Origin: Darksidea phi
Lineage: Eukaryota > Ascomycota > Dothideomycetes > Pleosporales > Lentitheciaceae
NCBI GenBank assembly: GCA_030770425.1
Contig: JASJFT010000083.1
Location: 62,001-126,000, forward strand
Length of the DNA: 64,000 nt
Reading direction: 5' to 3'
Of the stretch, positions 44,909-54,064 are shown piece by piece; position 1 is the stretch's first letter, and each line of letters begins with the position of its first letter. Position numbers and translations under genes: made by a program. The notes beneath the pieces are model-generated. The model worked only from the letters and a program-made list of their open reading frames with translations, did not search any database and was not told the DNA's origin.

Positions 44909-44950
44909 TGTCCGAGCACAGGGGGTGTCCGGTGACGCAGGAAGGGATGT
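44909..44950 (-). repeat. right terminal inverted repeat
   Basis: The reverse complement begins ACATCCCTTCCTGCGTCACC and matches the left repeat at 36 of 42 positions. It is followed by TA at 44951-44952. Confidence 0.7.
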
Positions 44951-45254
44951 TAACAGCTATACATGTCTAAAGGCAGCTGCACGGAGAGAGGCTGATAATC
45001 GGTGTTTTCATTCGAGTTGGTCTAATGTCTAGTTGGAGACGAGGGTCACATCGGCGATGATGAAGCACACACTCGGAAGCGCATATTCCTCATCTCATAC
45101 AAAGAAACATAGTTAGGGCAGTCAACTAAAGTATTTTCCTTAATTGCACAGTCGGAATAACACAAAGATAAATCTTCGCATGTACCAAAATGTCATATGA
45201 ACATCTATGAGAAATGCGGCAACATATTACTTATGCATCTTACCCATCTATTCC

Positions 45255-45494
45255 TTACATAACAACGCAGCAACCCCCCTCGTCCCTCTTTCCTTCTCCC
45301 AGCTCAGGATAATACTTCCTCCCATCCTTTCCCTGCACACCAGCCGCTCTACGATCCCACGAATTTGGCGCGGTCGCCGCGCGTCTCTCTTCGTCCCTAT
45401 GAATAGCCAACAGAGCATCTAGATCCTGTGTATTGCGAACATTGTTGAGGTTGGCCTTGACATTAGGAGGAAGTGGTGCGATGCGTTTCGCCAT
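45255..45494 (-). CDS. 79-residue protein with CaaX box (CCVVM)
   Basis: A single exon. Start MAKRIAPLPPNVKANLNNVR; the body is charged (TQDLDALLAIHRDEERRAA, GKDGRKYYPELGEGKRDEGG), with no signal peptide or membrane helix, ending CCVVM. The terminal CVVM is a CaaX box and the cysteine before it a possible palmitoylation site. Size and the GGCC-aaX ending resemble small prenylated peripheral proteins of fungi, but no family is recognised. It has the same last four residues as the genes at 38.6-39.7 kb and 46.4-47.3 kb and the same strand, with no other obvious similarity. The stop codon region (TGC-TGC-GTT-GTT-ATG-TAA) is also similar in codons to the other two. Confidence 0.7.
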   Translation of the reverse strand: MAKRIAPLPPNVKANLNNVRNTQDLDALLAIHRDEERRAATAPNSWDRRAAGVQGKDGRKYYPELGEGKRDEGGCCVVM

Positions 45495-45778
45495 CTTGTG
45501 GTGACTTGTCTTTGACGAAATAAGATAGTTTTTATGAAAATTTTACGAAGACGTTAACGTAGTACTGAAAGACAATGACGAGAGGGATGGAGTTGAAAGT
45601 TTGTAGGTGTCGGGTGCGAGTGCTCTATATACGTACTCAAAGCCTTTTACAATGGTGTTCACGCAACCTGAACAAAGGAGAAACGTTCTTTGTTCGAACA
45701 AACGGACCTTCATAGGCCTCGGGCGGCAAGACCAACCACATAAACCAGTTGATGCATAAGGTATGTTAACAATAACCC

Positions 45779-46320
45779 CTATATAACAATGCAACTATAC
45801 AACACCCAGCTCCCACATCGCCTTGCCTATTCTTACCATTTCCTCCACTGCGCCCCTATCCCCGCGTACGCTGCGGCGGAGGAGCCACAGGCTCGCTAGT
45901 TGCTTGCGTGTTTTTCTTGTGGAATTGCATGCCATGCGCAAATTGCATTCGATACTCGAGTGAATCACCCGGGTCGAAATGCGCTTCTTCAGGTTCCGGG
46001 GTTAGTTTGTCGAGACTGAGCTCCTTGAGAGCAATTTCTTGTTCTTCCTACCACGTATCCATGTTCTCAAATTTGTGTTGCGGAAAAGGAGGGTTTACTA
46101 AAGGGCACGTGAGATGCGGGTATTAGGAGGTTCTGCTTGCGGAGTGTAGATAGCCGCCAACTCTTGTGCAAAGATGTGGCGTTCAAGTTGTTGGCTAGGG
46201 AAGTAAGGTTCCGACCTTGCAATTTGGCGGCGGCATATATACGAGAAGGTAGAGCACTTCATAGATGGTTGTTGAATACTGAACGAAGCGGATGGCATCA
46301 CTGACATGGGAGAGTGCAGT
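45779..46320 (-). pseudogene. broken gene, probably a fourth CaaX-type protein
   Basis: From about 46062 a minus-strand frame reads MDTW, TAG (46048-46050), EEQEIALKELSLDKLTPEPE, EAHFDPGDSLEYRMQFAHGM and on to QATSEPVAPPPQRTRG, then a second TAG (45856-45858) and GNGKNRQGDVGAGCC. Both TAGs are one C-to-T change from CAG. Just after GCC, a different frame gives Cys-Ile-Val-Ile-stop (45779-45793), itself a CaaX box. A coding-like segment upstream (about 46240-46105, SQQLERHIFAQELAAIYTPQ) may be its first exon. Reading frame and stops show it is not functional as annotated. Confidence 0.55.
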
Positions 46321-46426
46321 TGCAGAGGTTGTTGATCAAATGTTGAGCATGATTTTAGGAATTGGGAAGCGTGTTCTTGTAATAGCGACCGATGACACTT
46401 CGTCATTGGCACCTCCCGTGGTCTCC

Positions 46427-47284
46427 TCACATAACAACACAGCAACAACACCACCCTCTATCCCTGTCATTGCCTTCAAATTCCATATCCGGGTATACCT
46501 CGCGTACCAATGCTCTTAATTCATCCACTTCAGTCCATCTCTTTCCAGCTCGACTCTCTTCAGCTGCCACCTGCCGCTCTTGGGCAAGTCGCCGACTTTC
46601 CAGCTCAAAGCGTTCGGTTAGGCAGTCGCCGTAGGTACGAACATCAACCCGGTAGCGGCGGTCGAGCGCGAGATTATCGGAAGAGCCCCACGGGGGTGCG
46701 CGTGCACCATGCGGTGTAGGCCGTGTGAGTGACGGGCGATGGTGCGAGGGAGGTGTTGGTGGTGAAGGCGTTCGCGGAAGTGGATGGTACGGAAGTGGCG
46801 ATGCGAATCTGACGTGCGGAGGAGAGGGTGGGAGAATAGGGTGTACACTTTTTTGACGTGTTCGCCATGCTTCCTGTCCTTCTTTTTGCGCGTTATGTTC
46901 ATCGACAGAGTTCACCGTGGAGCGTAGGTGATTGTGCCCGTGGATCGCATGTGGGTCATCTCGATGGTCTATATCACGCGTCGCAGCCGATGTTCCCGTC
47001 AGTGGAAGTAGTAGAGTGTCCACCGGTAGAGGTTTCCGTCGTATGTGCTTCCAGAGATCATCGTCGCATGTTTCAAGGCCTAGTTCTCCCTGCAGACGAA
47101 AGTATTGCGAGTCGACGTCCAAGTGAGATCCCCGTTTAAAATCCTCCAACTCCCTATATGCGAATGCTTGCCCTAGGAATCGCCCTTCTCCCTCGATATC
47201 CGTATCACTTAGCCGCTTATCTTCGTTCTCTCCATTGTTATGTTGAGTTTCCGTCGGTAACGGTGGCAGTAGATGCGCCACCAT
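46427..47284 (-). CDS. Pro/His/Arg-rich protein with C-terminal CCCCVVM
   Basis: A single exon of 285 codons from the ATG at 47284 (MVAHLLPPLPTETQHNNGEN); the frame is open further upstream but without an ATG, so an unseen 5' exon is possible. It begins with a charged part (DIEGEGRFLGQAFAYREL, LGLETCDDDLWKHIRRK), followed by a proline-rich middle (ILPPSPPHVRFASPLPYHP, LPRTPSPPTPPSHHRP) and a likely helical segment near the end (DCLTERFELESRRLAQERQV, WTEVDELRALVREVYPDMEF). It ends GWCCCCVVM: a CVVM CaaX box preceded by three cysteines. Prenylation plus palmitoylation is inferred. No domain is recognised. It is related to the other two CaaX genes only in layout: disordered body, charged helix, cysteine-rich lipidation tail. 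Confidence 0.7.
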   Translation of the reverse strand: MVAHLLPPLPTETQHNNGENEDKRLSDTDIEGEGRFLGQAFAYRELEDFKRGSHLDVDSQYFRLQGELGLETCDDDLWKHIRRKPLPVDTLLLPLTGTSAATRDIDHRDDPHAIHGHNHLRSTVNSVDEHNAQKEGQEAWRTRQKSVHPILPPSPPHVRFASPLPYHPLPRTPSPPTPPSHHRPSLTRPTPHGARAPPWGSSDNLALDRRYRVDVRTYGDCLTERFELESRRLAQERQVAAEESRAGKRWTEVDELRALVREVYPDMEFEGNDRDRGWCCCCVVM

Positions 47285-47853
47285 CTTGCCATCGCAAGGG
47301 TGCGAAGGCAAGGGTTCTCGAAGCACCGTATGTTGACAGCCATCGGGAGAGGTAACATGTTACACCCGCAGTGACGTGCGGCCGTACCCATCCTGTTCAT
47401 ACGTGGTGCTCACACAACCACCCGAGGAGTTACGGGTGATACCGTGTGGTATTGGTGTCCGGTGATTGTTTGCTTTACTAAGGGTATCCATTGGATCGTG
47501 CACCATGATTGTGCTGTCGCTCCTCTGCTCCTCGGCAACATCGCTAGCTTCGTGTACTGTTTGAATTTAGCAAGTAGCGACGCTGCAAATTGAGAAAAGG
47601 TTCGCTGAATACGACTGCATGGGAAAAAGAGGGGTAGAATCAAGGATAACAATTGCTCAAGGCAATGATTAAGGATGCGGCGCTCCCGACTAGATCATAC
47701 TTCGTGACCAATCTGACGCGGGTGTTCATATAGCAACATCTCGTAAACCTGAATAGAAATGTGGGTTGTCTTTGTTCTGCAATCCATGCCTCAGACTATT
47801 GCGGCCGTTATATAAGTCACTCTCACTCTGTTGCGTCCTAACCGCGCCACGGC
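47285..47853 (-). other. intergenic region, no gene supported
   Basis: About 570 nt between two minus-strand genes with only short frames. It should hold the promoter of the 46.4 kb gene and the terminator of the Whi5-like gene. Confidence 0.45.
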
Positions 47854-49060
47854 TTACCGCCTCCCATGCGACAACTCCAACAACCCATTCGCAGCATTTC
47901 CCTTCACAGCGGAACTCGCCAGATCGCCCTCTTGAAGCCTTGTCTGCAATCTATCCTGGACCGTTTCCTCCTCTTGACCCTCCTCAGTCCTTGATCGCTC
48001 CGGCACAGGCGTCCTATAGCTCGCTTTTTTCTTCGTTGGCGACGTGAGTTGCTCAGGAGACATGGCCTGCGGGGGTGATGATGGCATGTGATAGTCGTAG
48101 TTCATGCGCGACGAGACGGCAGTGGGAAGGAGGATGGGAGCTGGCGTCAGCTTCCCGATCGGACGGAAAGGGTCCAGATTCGCCTTGACGAAAACAGGCT
48201 GCGCGTCGCGACGCACGGGAGAGAGCGTTATGCTTGGTACAACTTGCGAGATTGCTGACTCGGCTGAAGATGTGATGGGGATCAAGGTCGACGCGTCGGT
48301 GGAGTCCGAGAAGGATGATTCCCATTTTGAAATGACTTCACTCCCGCGCTTGAACATCTGGTTGGTCTCGACCTTGTAGTATCCGAACCGCAATCTTGTG
48401 CGCAGCAGCTCGGCCTTTGACTTCTTCATCTCTTCCTCACGCGGCTGTGGCTGTTCGATGGTTTCCGTCTGGCTTGCGCATAGACTAAAGTCTATGTAGT
48501 TAGAGAGAGAAACCTGGCTCGTTTGCGTGTCCTGCGAGTTCTCCGGAGCTGGTAGTGGCTCTGGCTCGGGGCTTGGGGTGTTGCGCTCCGTCGGCGATCC
48601 GGGGATGGGGAGGTCGACGGCGGTGCTTTCCTGTACCGTGTTAGGGACGTGACTCACGCGTTGGGCTTGAGATGAATGGTACCGTATGTCTCTGTACTGC
48701 AGCAGCAGTCAAGCCTCCTCTTGCCCCCAACATGGCCTGATCGCGTGCTCCAAACATAGCCTTCGCTATTTCAATATTCTCGGCCTCGTCCACTTCGTAG
48801 ATGCTCCGTTTCCGGCCCTGTGGATACGCGCCCACACTGGCTGTGTTCTCCTTTCCCACGAACAGCTGCGGTGATAGCGTGGTTACGTGTTTCAGCGGGC
48901 TCTGAGCTCTCATCGCTTCGGACGGATCGAGGGCGCTTGGCTGTTTTGACGGCGTGTTGAGCGCTTTTGGCGCGAGATCTCCCAACACGCGACGAGGAGT
49001 CGTTTTTGATGGACTGTGGGCGGCTGGCATGTTCGCTCTGCGGGGTGTGGTGGCGCTCAT
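47854..49060 (-). CDS. Whi5/Nrm1-type G1/S transcriptional repressor
   Basis: Two exons, 48683-49060 and 47854-48630, give 384 codons. The intron (52 nt) has a CCCTAAC branch and a GTACAG acceptor but a weak donor (GTACCA), so the exact donor is uncertain. The ATG at 49060 (MSATTPRRANMPAAHSPSKT) is the first usable start. The Whi5/Nrm1 motif is KAELLRTRLRFGYYKVETNQ, near residue 200, in an otherwise disordered protein with many SP/TP sites (TPSPEPEP, SSPPQAMSPEQL, TSPTKKKASYRTPVPERS), which is what the family needs for CDK control. The N-terminal TPRRVLGDLAPKALNTPSKQ resembles the conserved start of fungal homologues. These proteins bind SBF/MBF and silence G1/S genes until phosphorylated by CDK; filamentous fungi usually have one such gene. 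Which of Whi5 or Nrm1 it replaces is not clear. Confidence 0.78.
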
Positions 49061-50001
49061 GCTTGCTGTTAATAGCTGCACTCAGAGACACGCGTGGAGT
49101 CGGGACCAATGTTTTGCGGGCGGGTTCGCGCAGTCGGCGTGTGCTCTATAACAATAACTTCCCAGGAGGAGGACGCGATATGCCCCTCGCAATTGGCGCA
49201 ACAGAGCGGAACAGGATCGAGTTGTCGTGGGTTTGACTGTTTAGAACATGCATGGTTCGCGACTGCGCGTCGAGCTGTGAGGTTGGTGCGACCCCGGGCG
49301 GGCCACGTTCCTGATTGGTCAAGCGTCCTCGTCTCCCAACCATCCCAACCCCGCTCCCCCACCGTCTTCAATCACTGCAAATCTGCCGCCGTCCCTTCTC
49401 CATCTTGCTTGTATTTGCGCAGAGCCTCAACACGCCGGGCTTCTGTCGCGGTGGGACCACTCTGTGGTCCTGAACACGTTCAAGTCACCGTCCGGTGCCT
49501 TAGGGGTTGGAACGTTAGTACCCCATGTATTATTAGGATGGTCATCCTCAATAAAGCACCGGCGAAGAGCGCAGAACCAGATACTGCTTAAAGCCGATCT
49601 CTTCATCCGTCATTCCTTCTGGACTACTTCTGTTTTTCCTGCCATGCATCAGTACAAACTCCTACTGTGTTTCGTGCGGGACCTTATAAAGAGACTCCCA
49701 CTATGCAAATCCAAAAACAAAAACAAAACAAAAACATGTAATCCACACTTCCCAGAACCTACCCTTTTAGGCAATCTGGATTATGTGCGACCACGGGGAG
49801 CGCCCCTTCTTTGCTCCGATCCGTGCAGGTACTCCGGAAGTTTATTTTGCTCTTTTCCTCTTCTCTCTTCATTTCTCTCCGTGCACCCGTCCTACAGTTA
49901 TTCATCCTAATTAAAGCTTCTAAGTCCAAGCCACCACTACTATTCTTCTGTGCTTCAGGTGCTTCCCTTTCTTAGTATCTGTCGCGCATCACTAAACCAC
50001 C
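49061..50001 (+). other. divergent intergenic region with a repeat copy
   Basis: About 940 nt between the Whi5-like gene and the GH5 gene on opposite strands. It contains copy C of the 55-bp repeat, a short AAAACA tract after it (49720-49735), and a CT-rich stretch at about 49850-49900 that fits the GH5 promoter. Confidence 0.5.
49661..49718 (+). repeat. dispersed 55-bp repeat, copy C
   Basis: Nearly identical to copy A (3789-3848, reversed): ctactgtgtttcgtgcgg then cttataaagagactccc and actatgcaaatccaaa. One extra G shifts the frame that is open in copies A and B. Confidence 0.65.
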
Positions 50002-51916
50002 ATGAAAGGGCTCATTCGCAAAACAAAAACCGAATTCAACAACATCACCAACTCCTCATCCCCATTACCAAATCGACGAAAACCCCCTCTCATACCTCCT
50101 AAACCAAGCTACTTCCCCGGCCAACAGCAAACCAACCTCCGCGGCATGGTAGGTAACGTGGCAGTACAACCAAGTGTCCCGTTCCGGAGACTGCACCTTA
50201 CGTCGCAATTTACAAGCAAAGCAGCTTCTAATATGCAACGACAGGCACTGACACCCCTCTGAATAAGCTTTGCTGACTTTGTACCCCCATGATCAGGACC
50301 AAGACCAGCCTTCCACCATCCAAGACCCCACTGCGCTCGACATCCTGCGCTACCGCTACCACCACGGCACTAACCTTGGCTCCCTCTATGTTCTCGAGCG
50401 CTGGCTTTTCCCTTCGCGATTTCCTAAAGAGACTGAGGGGACAAGCGAGCTGGAAGCTGTTAAAGCGTGGGTTGAAAAAATCGGAGCCGACGCTACGAAG
50501 AAGAAGTTCGAAGAGGCTTGGGAGAATGCGGTGTCGGATGCGGACATCGAGTGGTTGAAGAATGAGGCGAACTGTAAGTGTATCTCTTGCTCTCACTACC
50601 GGGCTTCCGTCGATGGCAGGCCTACCATATGTAGCCTTCTCATTTACCAACTCCACTCAGGCACAACAATCCGCCTCCCAATTGGTTACTACGATCTCCC
50701 GGGCCCTGGATTCACCCGGGACACCCCTTTCGAACCCTACACCTACATCTACTCCGCGGCCTGGCCCAACATTCGCACCCTGATCTCACGCCTCCGCGCT
50801 CACTCTATCGGCGTCCTCCTAGATCTGCACGCCCTCCCCGGCGGCGCTAATACCCACGAACACTCCGGCACCAATAGTGGTGTCGCTCGTTTCTTTAGCT
50901 CCCAATTATACCGCGATCTTGGCGTCTGCTGCTGCAAGTTCATCGCACAAGAAGCCCACGATGGACTCGATATCGTCGGAATCCAGATTGTGAACGAAGC
51001 TGGCTGGGAGAGTGAGCGAATGTATGAATGGTATGACGAGTGTATAGCCGCTATTAGCGCCATCGATCCCAGCATCCCCGTCGTCATCTCCGATGCCTGG
51101 AATCTCAGCACCGCCGTTGAATACTCCCTCTCCAAGAATACCGTATACCCTTCCAAGCCCACCTGTCCGGTCATCATCGACACACATTGCTACTGGACTT
51201 TCTCTGATGCCGATAAAGCCAAATCCCCCCAACAAATCATCGCCGAAGTCCCCACCAAGCTCACGCAACTCGATGCCAAAGAAGGCCGCGTCGTAGACCG
51301 CGGCGCCGTCCAAGCCATCATAGGCGAATATTCAAACGTCCTCTCCGAACATACTTGGGCCAAAGCCGATGGAACGCCCAAAAAGGAGCTCGTAAACCGC
51401 TTCGGAGCAACCCAATCTCGGTGGTACCAACAACGTGCAGGCGGAGCGTTCTTCTGGACGTGGAAGATGGAGTGGATGCCCGGTGGCGAATGGGGCTTCA
51501 AGGCTCAAGCATCGGCCGATCCCGACACGGGAATCCGTGCTATTGTCCCACCCACCCATTCCTTACATCCATCACGCAGTATCTTCGCTCTTTTAGAACG
51601 CGCCCGGTATCGCAAAGATGAACGCATGTACGCCGCCGTCAACCAACACGTCTCGTACTGGGACCACCTCCACTCCAGCCAACCGTCCGAACATTGGCGC
51701 TACGAGAACGGATGGAAAGTTGGGTATCAAGACGCCTACCAGTTCTTTGACGGGAGGCAGAATATGGCCGTTCAGCAGGGGAACAAGATTGGAAATTTGG
51801 AGTTGTGGGTGCTGAAGAGGATCAAGGAGAGTGGATTTCGGGGAAAGTGTGTGTGGGAGTATGAGCAAGGCTTGCGGAGGGGTGTTCACGACTTCAACGC
51901 TGTGGTGGGGATATGA
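50002..51916 (+). CDS. GH5 glucan 1,3-beta-glucosidase (exo-beta-1,3-glucanase), intracellular type
   Basis: Three exons, 50002-50148, 50297-50573 and 50661-51916, give 559 codons. Skipping the first intron gives stops, and phases agree. The start is MKGLIRKTKTEFNNITNSSS; there is no signal peptide. Family blocks are HHGTNLGSLYVLERWLFPS, TTIRLPIGYYDLPG, LDLHALPGGANTHEHSGTNS, the acid/base in IQIVNEAGWESERMYEWYDE (Glu at 50996-50998), VIIDTHCYWTF, the nucleophile in AIIGEYSNVLSEHTWA (Glu at 51326-51328), and AGGAFFWTWKMEWMPGGEWG. Both catalytic glutamates are present. GH5 enzymes of this group remove glucose from beta-1,3-glucan ends. Lack of a signal peptide suggests cytosolic turnover or unconventional secretion. 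The C-terminal about 110 residues (HVSYWDHLHSSQPSEHWRYE onward) extend past the barrel. Confidence 0.92.
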
Positions 51917-52074
51917 GACGGGTAGGTGGCAGTGATGCAGCGTGACAAGTTGAAAGAGAGGCTGCAAGCATAGATACAGGTCCCGTGCCCTTTAATTTCA
52001 AGACCTGATGAATACCTCCTATATACCTAATGCTTAGATGAGTGCACTGCATTCCCTGCCTCCACCTGCCCCTC

Positions 52075-54064
52075 TTACAGGAACCACCTGAAATCTGGGT
52101 TCTTCGGCCCATCCTTTAACTTTGCTGTACTAACATCCCTCGCCGCCAAGTTAACTCCCTGTTTCTTATTCCTACGCGCATTATCGATTATCATGTAAGT
52201 ACCCAACAGGAGCGCAAAGAAACAACCCGTCGCGCCAAACGCCGCCGTCGTCACGAGGGCCGGGATGTATTTCGGCTCGTCCTGTGCGCGGAAAATGTTG
52301 GAGCTGACTACGCCCATGAGATTGGCGAGCGGCACACCGACTGAGGTTAGGGTCACGCGACGACCCTCGTGAGCGACGTTGTTGTTGTACCATGTGGAGA
52401 GGAGGACGGATGGTGCAGAGGTGCCCCAAGTCATCATGAAGCAGGCGAAGTAGGCTACACGGATAGAGTGCTCCACGTCGATGGTAGCGTAGATGATGAA
52501 GCCGATGAAAGTGAGAAGGAAGCCTAGCGCAATGAAGGGGAACCGGAGACGCGTAAAATCGGATGTGAAAGCGAGAATGAGGAGGACGACAGCACCAACA
52601 ATGTTGGGAGCGACGGTGTATAGGTTGGTCTTGATCTTGTCGTATTTGAGTCGCTGGACAATCTGTGGCAGGAAGAGAGCCACAGACTGGAGAGGGACGC
52701 CGAGGCAGACTTCGATGGCGAGGAAGCCGTAGGTCGAGGGCAATTTGAAGATTTCGATGGCATCCTTCAGCTTGAACTCTTCGCCTACGATGGACGAGGA
52801 GTCGATTTGGATACGCTTATAGGCGAGTCGCTTCTCGTCCTCGCTGAGGAAGTTCGCCTCATATGCCGACTTGGGCAAGTACCAGTAAGCGAAGAAGGCG
52901 AAGAGAACGGTAAGAGCGCCCTCGATAATGAATAGGTAGCGCCAGGCGTCGAGCTTCGAATTGATGTGGAAGACTCCGAAAGCGAGGAGGCCGGAGAAAG
53001 CGTTGGCAATATTGGATGCGGCGTAGAAGATGGCGAGGCGTCGCGCTAGTTCGCCACGGCGGTAAAACGTAGTCAGATAGTAGATGACCAAGGGGAAGAA
53101 AGCCGATTCCGACATTCCTATATATTGTCAGCTGGTGCCCCCGCTCTCGTGTACTGTGTGCGATGTAAGTCCCCACGCTTGATTCCGGACTGCGTCGCAA
53201 CTCATAAGATAACAAGTACTGGTCCCGCTCCGGAAAGTTCCTCCAGAGGGGATTCAGTTCCTAGCGCCTTAGATGAGGAGATGCACTGCATCGCGATTAC
53301 AACGTAGTTTGTACCGCCGAGTTACTGAATGGAAGACCTCACCTAAGAACCACCTCAGGGCCATCATTCCACTCCAGTTCTTTACACTTGCGCTTAGAAG
53401 CGTCGCTGACCCGAAACAAAACATCAGGATGGGTAGTACACGATGCGGCCCATATTTCTTTCCCAGCATGCCGATCGGCGGCGCGAAGATGACATACGGT
53501 ACGTAAAAGATACTCAGCATAGTGTTGTACTGGTTACCCTTGAAATGTAGGTCTTTATCGACTGAGTGCAGGATTCAAGTCAGCAAAGCTCATCCAGAGG
53601 TGTGTCGTGTCAGTTCCCGTTGCCGTAGGCTAAGGGCCGCGCTGCCTCATGTCTACGACACAATCTATACAAGCAAAAACAGTTAAAACAACTCAAAACA
53701 ACTCAAAACAACTTGAAATAACTTGAAATAACTTGCAGCCATCGAGCTTGGCATTTCCAATGTTGCCTTTGTCGAGCTAATATATAAATTAGTTGATGTT
53801 CATAACGATTGTTGCTGGTGGTAGTGGCCCGGGGAGAGGGACGGAGGGGGGTCATACCGCGTTGAAGAGATACATCACTGCAAGACATGGCAAGATGCGC
53901 ACATCGAACTTGAGAGCAAGAGCCTGTTCGTGTTTAAAGGATGGCAGATGTTCGGTTTGACCTTCGCGAGGGACAGGATCGTGGTCTCCAGAGGACGCAT
54001 TCGAGGCCGTGACTTTGAGGTCGGCTTTGGCGAGCCCGGGCACGGTCGCATTGGTGTCGGCCAT
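52075..54064 (-). CDS. MFS transporter, ACS (anion:cation symporter) family
   Basis: Four exons, 53858-54064, 53737-53776, 53343-53561 and 52075-53117, give 502 codons. The 40-nt exon 2 encodes LDKGNIGNAKLDG and can only be joined in phase to DKDLHFKGNQYNTM if its intron starts with GC (GCAAGT), a classical GC-AG intron. Other donors are GTATGA and GTGAGG. Conserved ACS features are CLAVMYLFNALDKGNIGNAK, MLSIFYVPYVIFAPPIGMLG, MMALRWFLGMSESAFFPLVI and, in the C-terminal half, FMMTWGTSAPSVLLSTWYNN. It has twelve helices, a hydrophilic start and a charged tail. The substrate is unknown. It shares the ACS layout with the transporter at 30.7-32.3 kb but is not a recent duplicate by eye. Confidence 0.88.
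53682..53736 (-). repeat. 10-bp tandem repeat at the start of a GC-AG intron
   Basis: On the minus strand it reads as consecutive 10-bp units of the type CAAGTTATTT and TGAGTTGTTT, five to six copies. Each copy contains a donor-like AAGT/GAGT. It begins at the GC donor of intron 2 of the transporter gene, so it looks like repeated copying of the splice-donor region. Confidence 0.7.

Larger units (their letters stand above)
41222..44950. mobile_element. candidate Tc1/mariner-pogo-type DNA element carrying a HET gene
   Basis: The two ends are inverted repeats of at least 42 bp (41222-41263 and 44909-44950), identical at 36 of 42 positions by hand alignment. Each starts ACATCCCT and contains ACCGGACACCCCCT. 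Both ends are flanked directly by TA (41220-41221 and 44951-44952), the target duplication of the Tc1/mariner/pogo superfamily. The element is 3.73 kb. The only intact gene inside is a HET-domain gene; no transposase frame was found, so it would need a transposase in trans. The left 380 bp are AT-rich and look RIP-mutated while the HET gene is intact. An alternative is two unrelated short elements that happen to face each other around an ordinary gene. Confidence 0.6.

Noticed and set aside
47285..47326. upstream extension of the CCCCVVM gene
   Set aside because: The first codon would be GTG; the ATG at 47284 is the first usable start, although a hidden 5' exon is possible.
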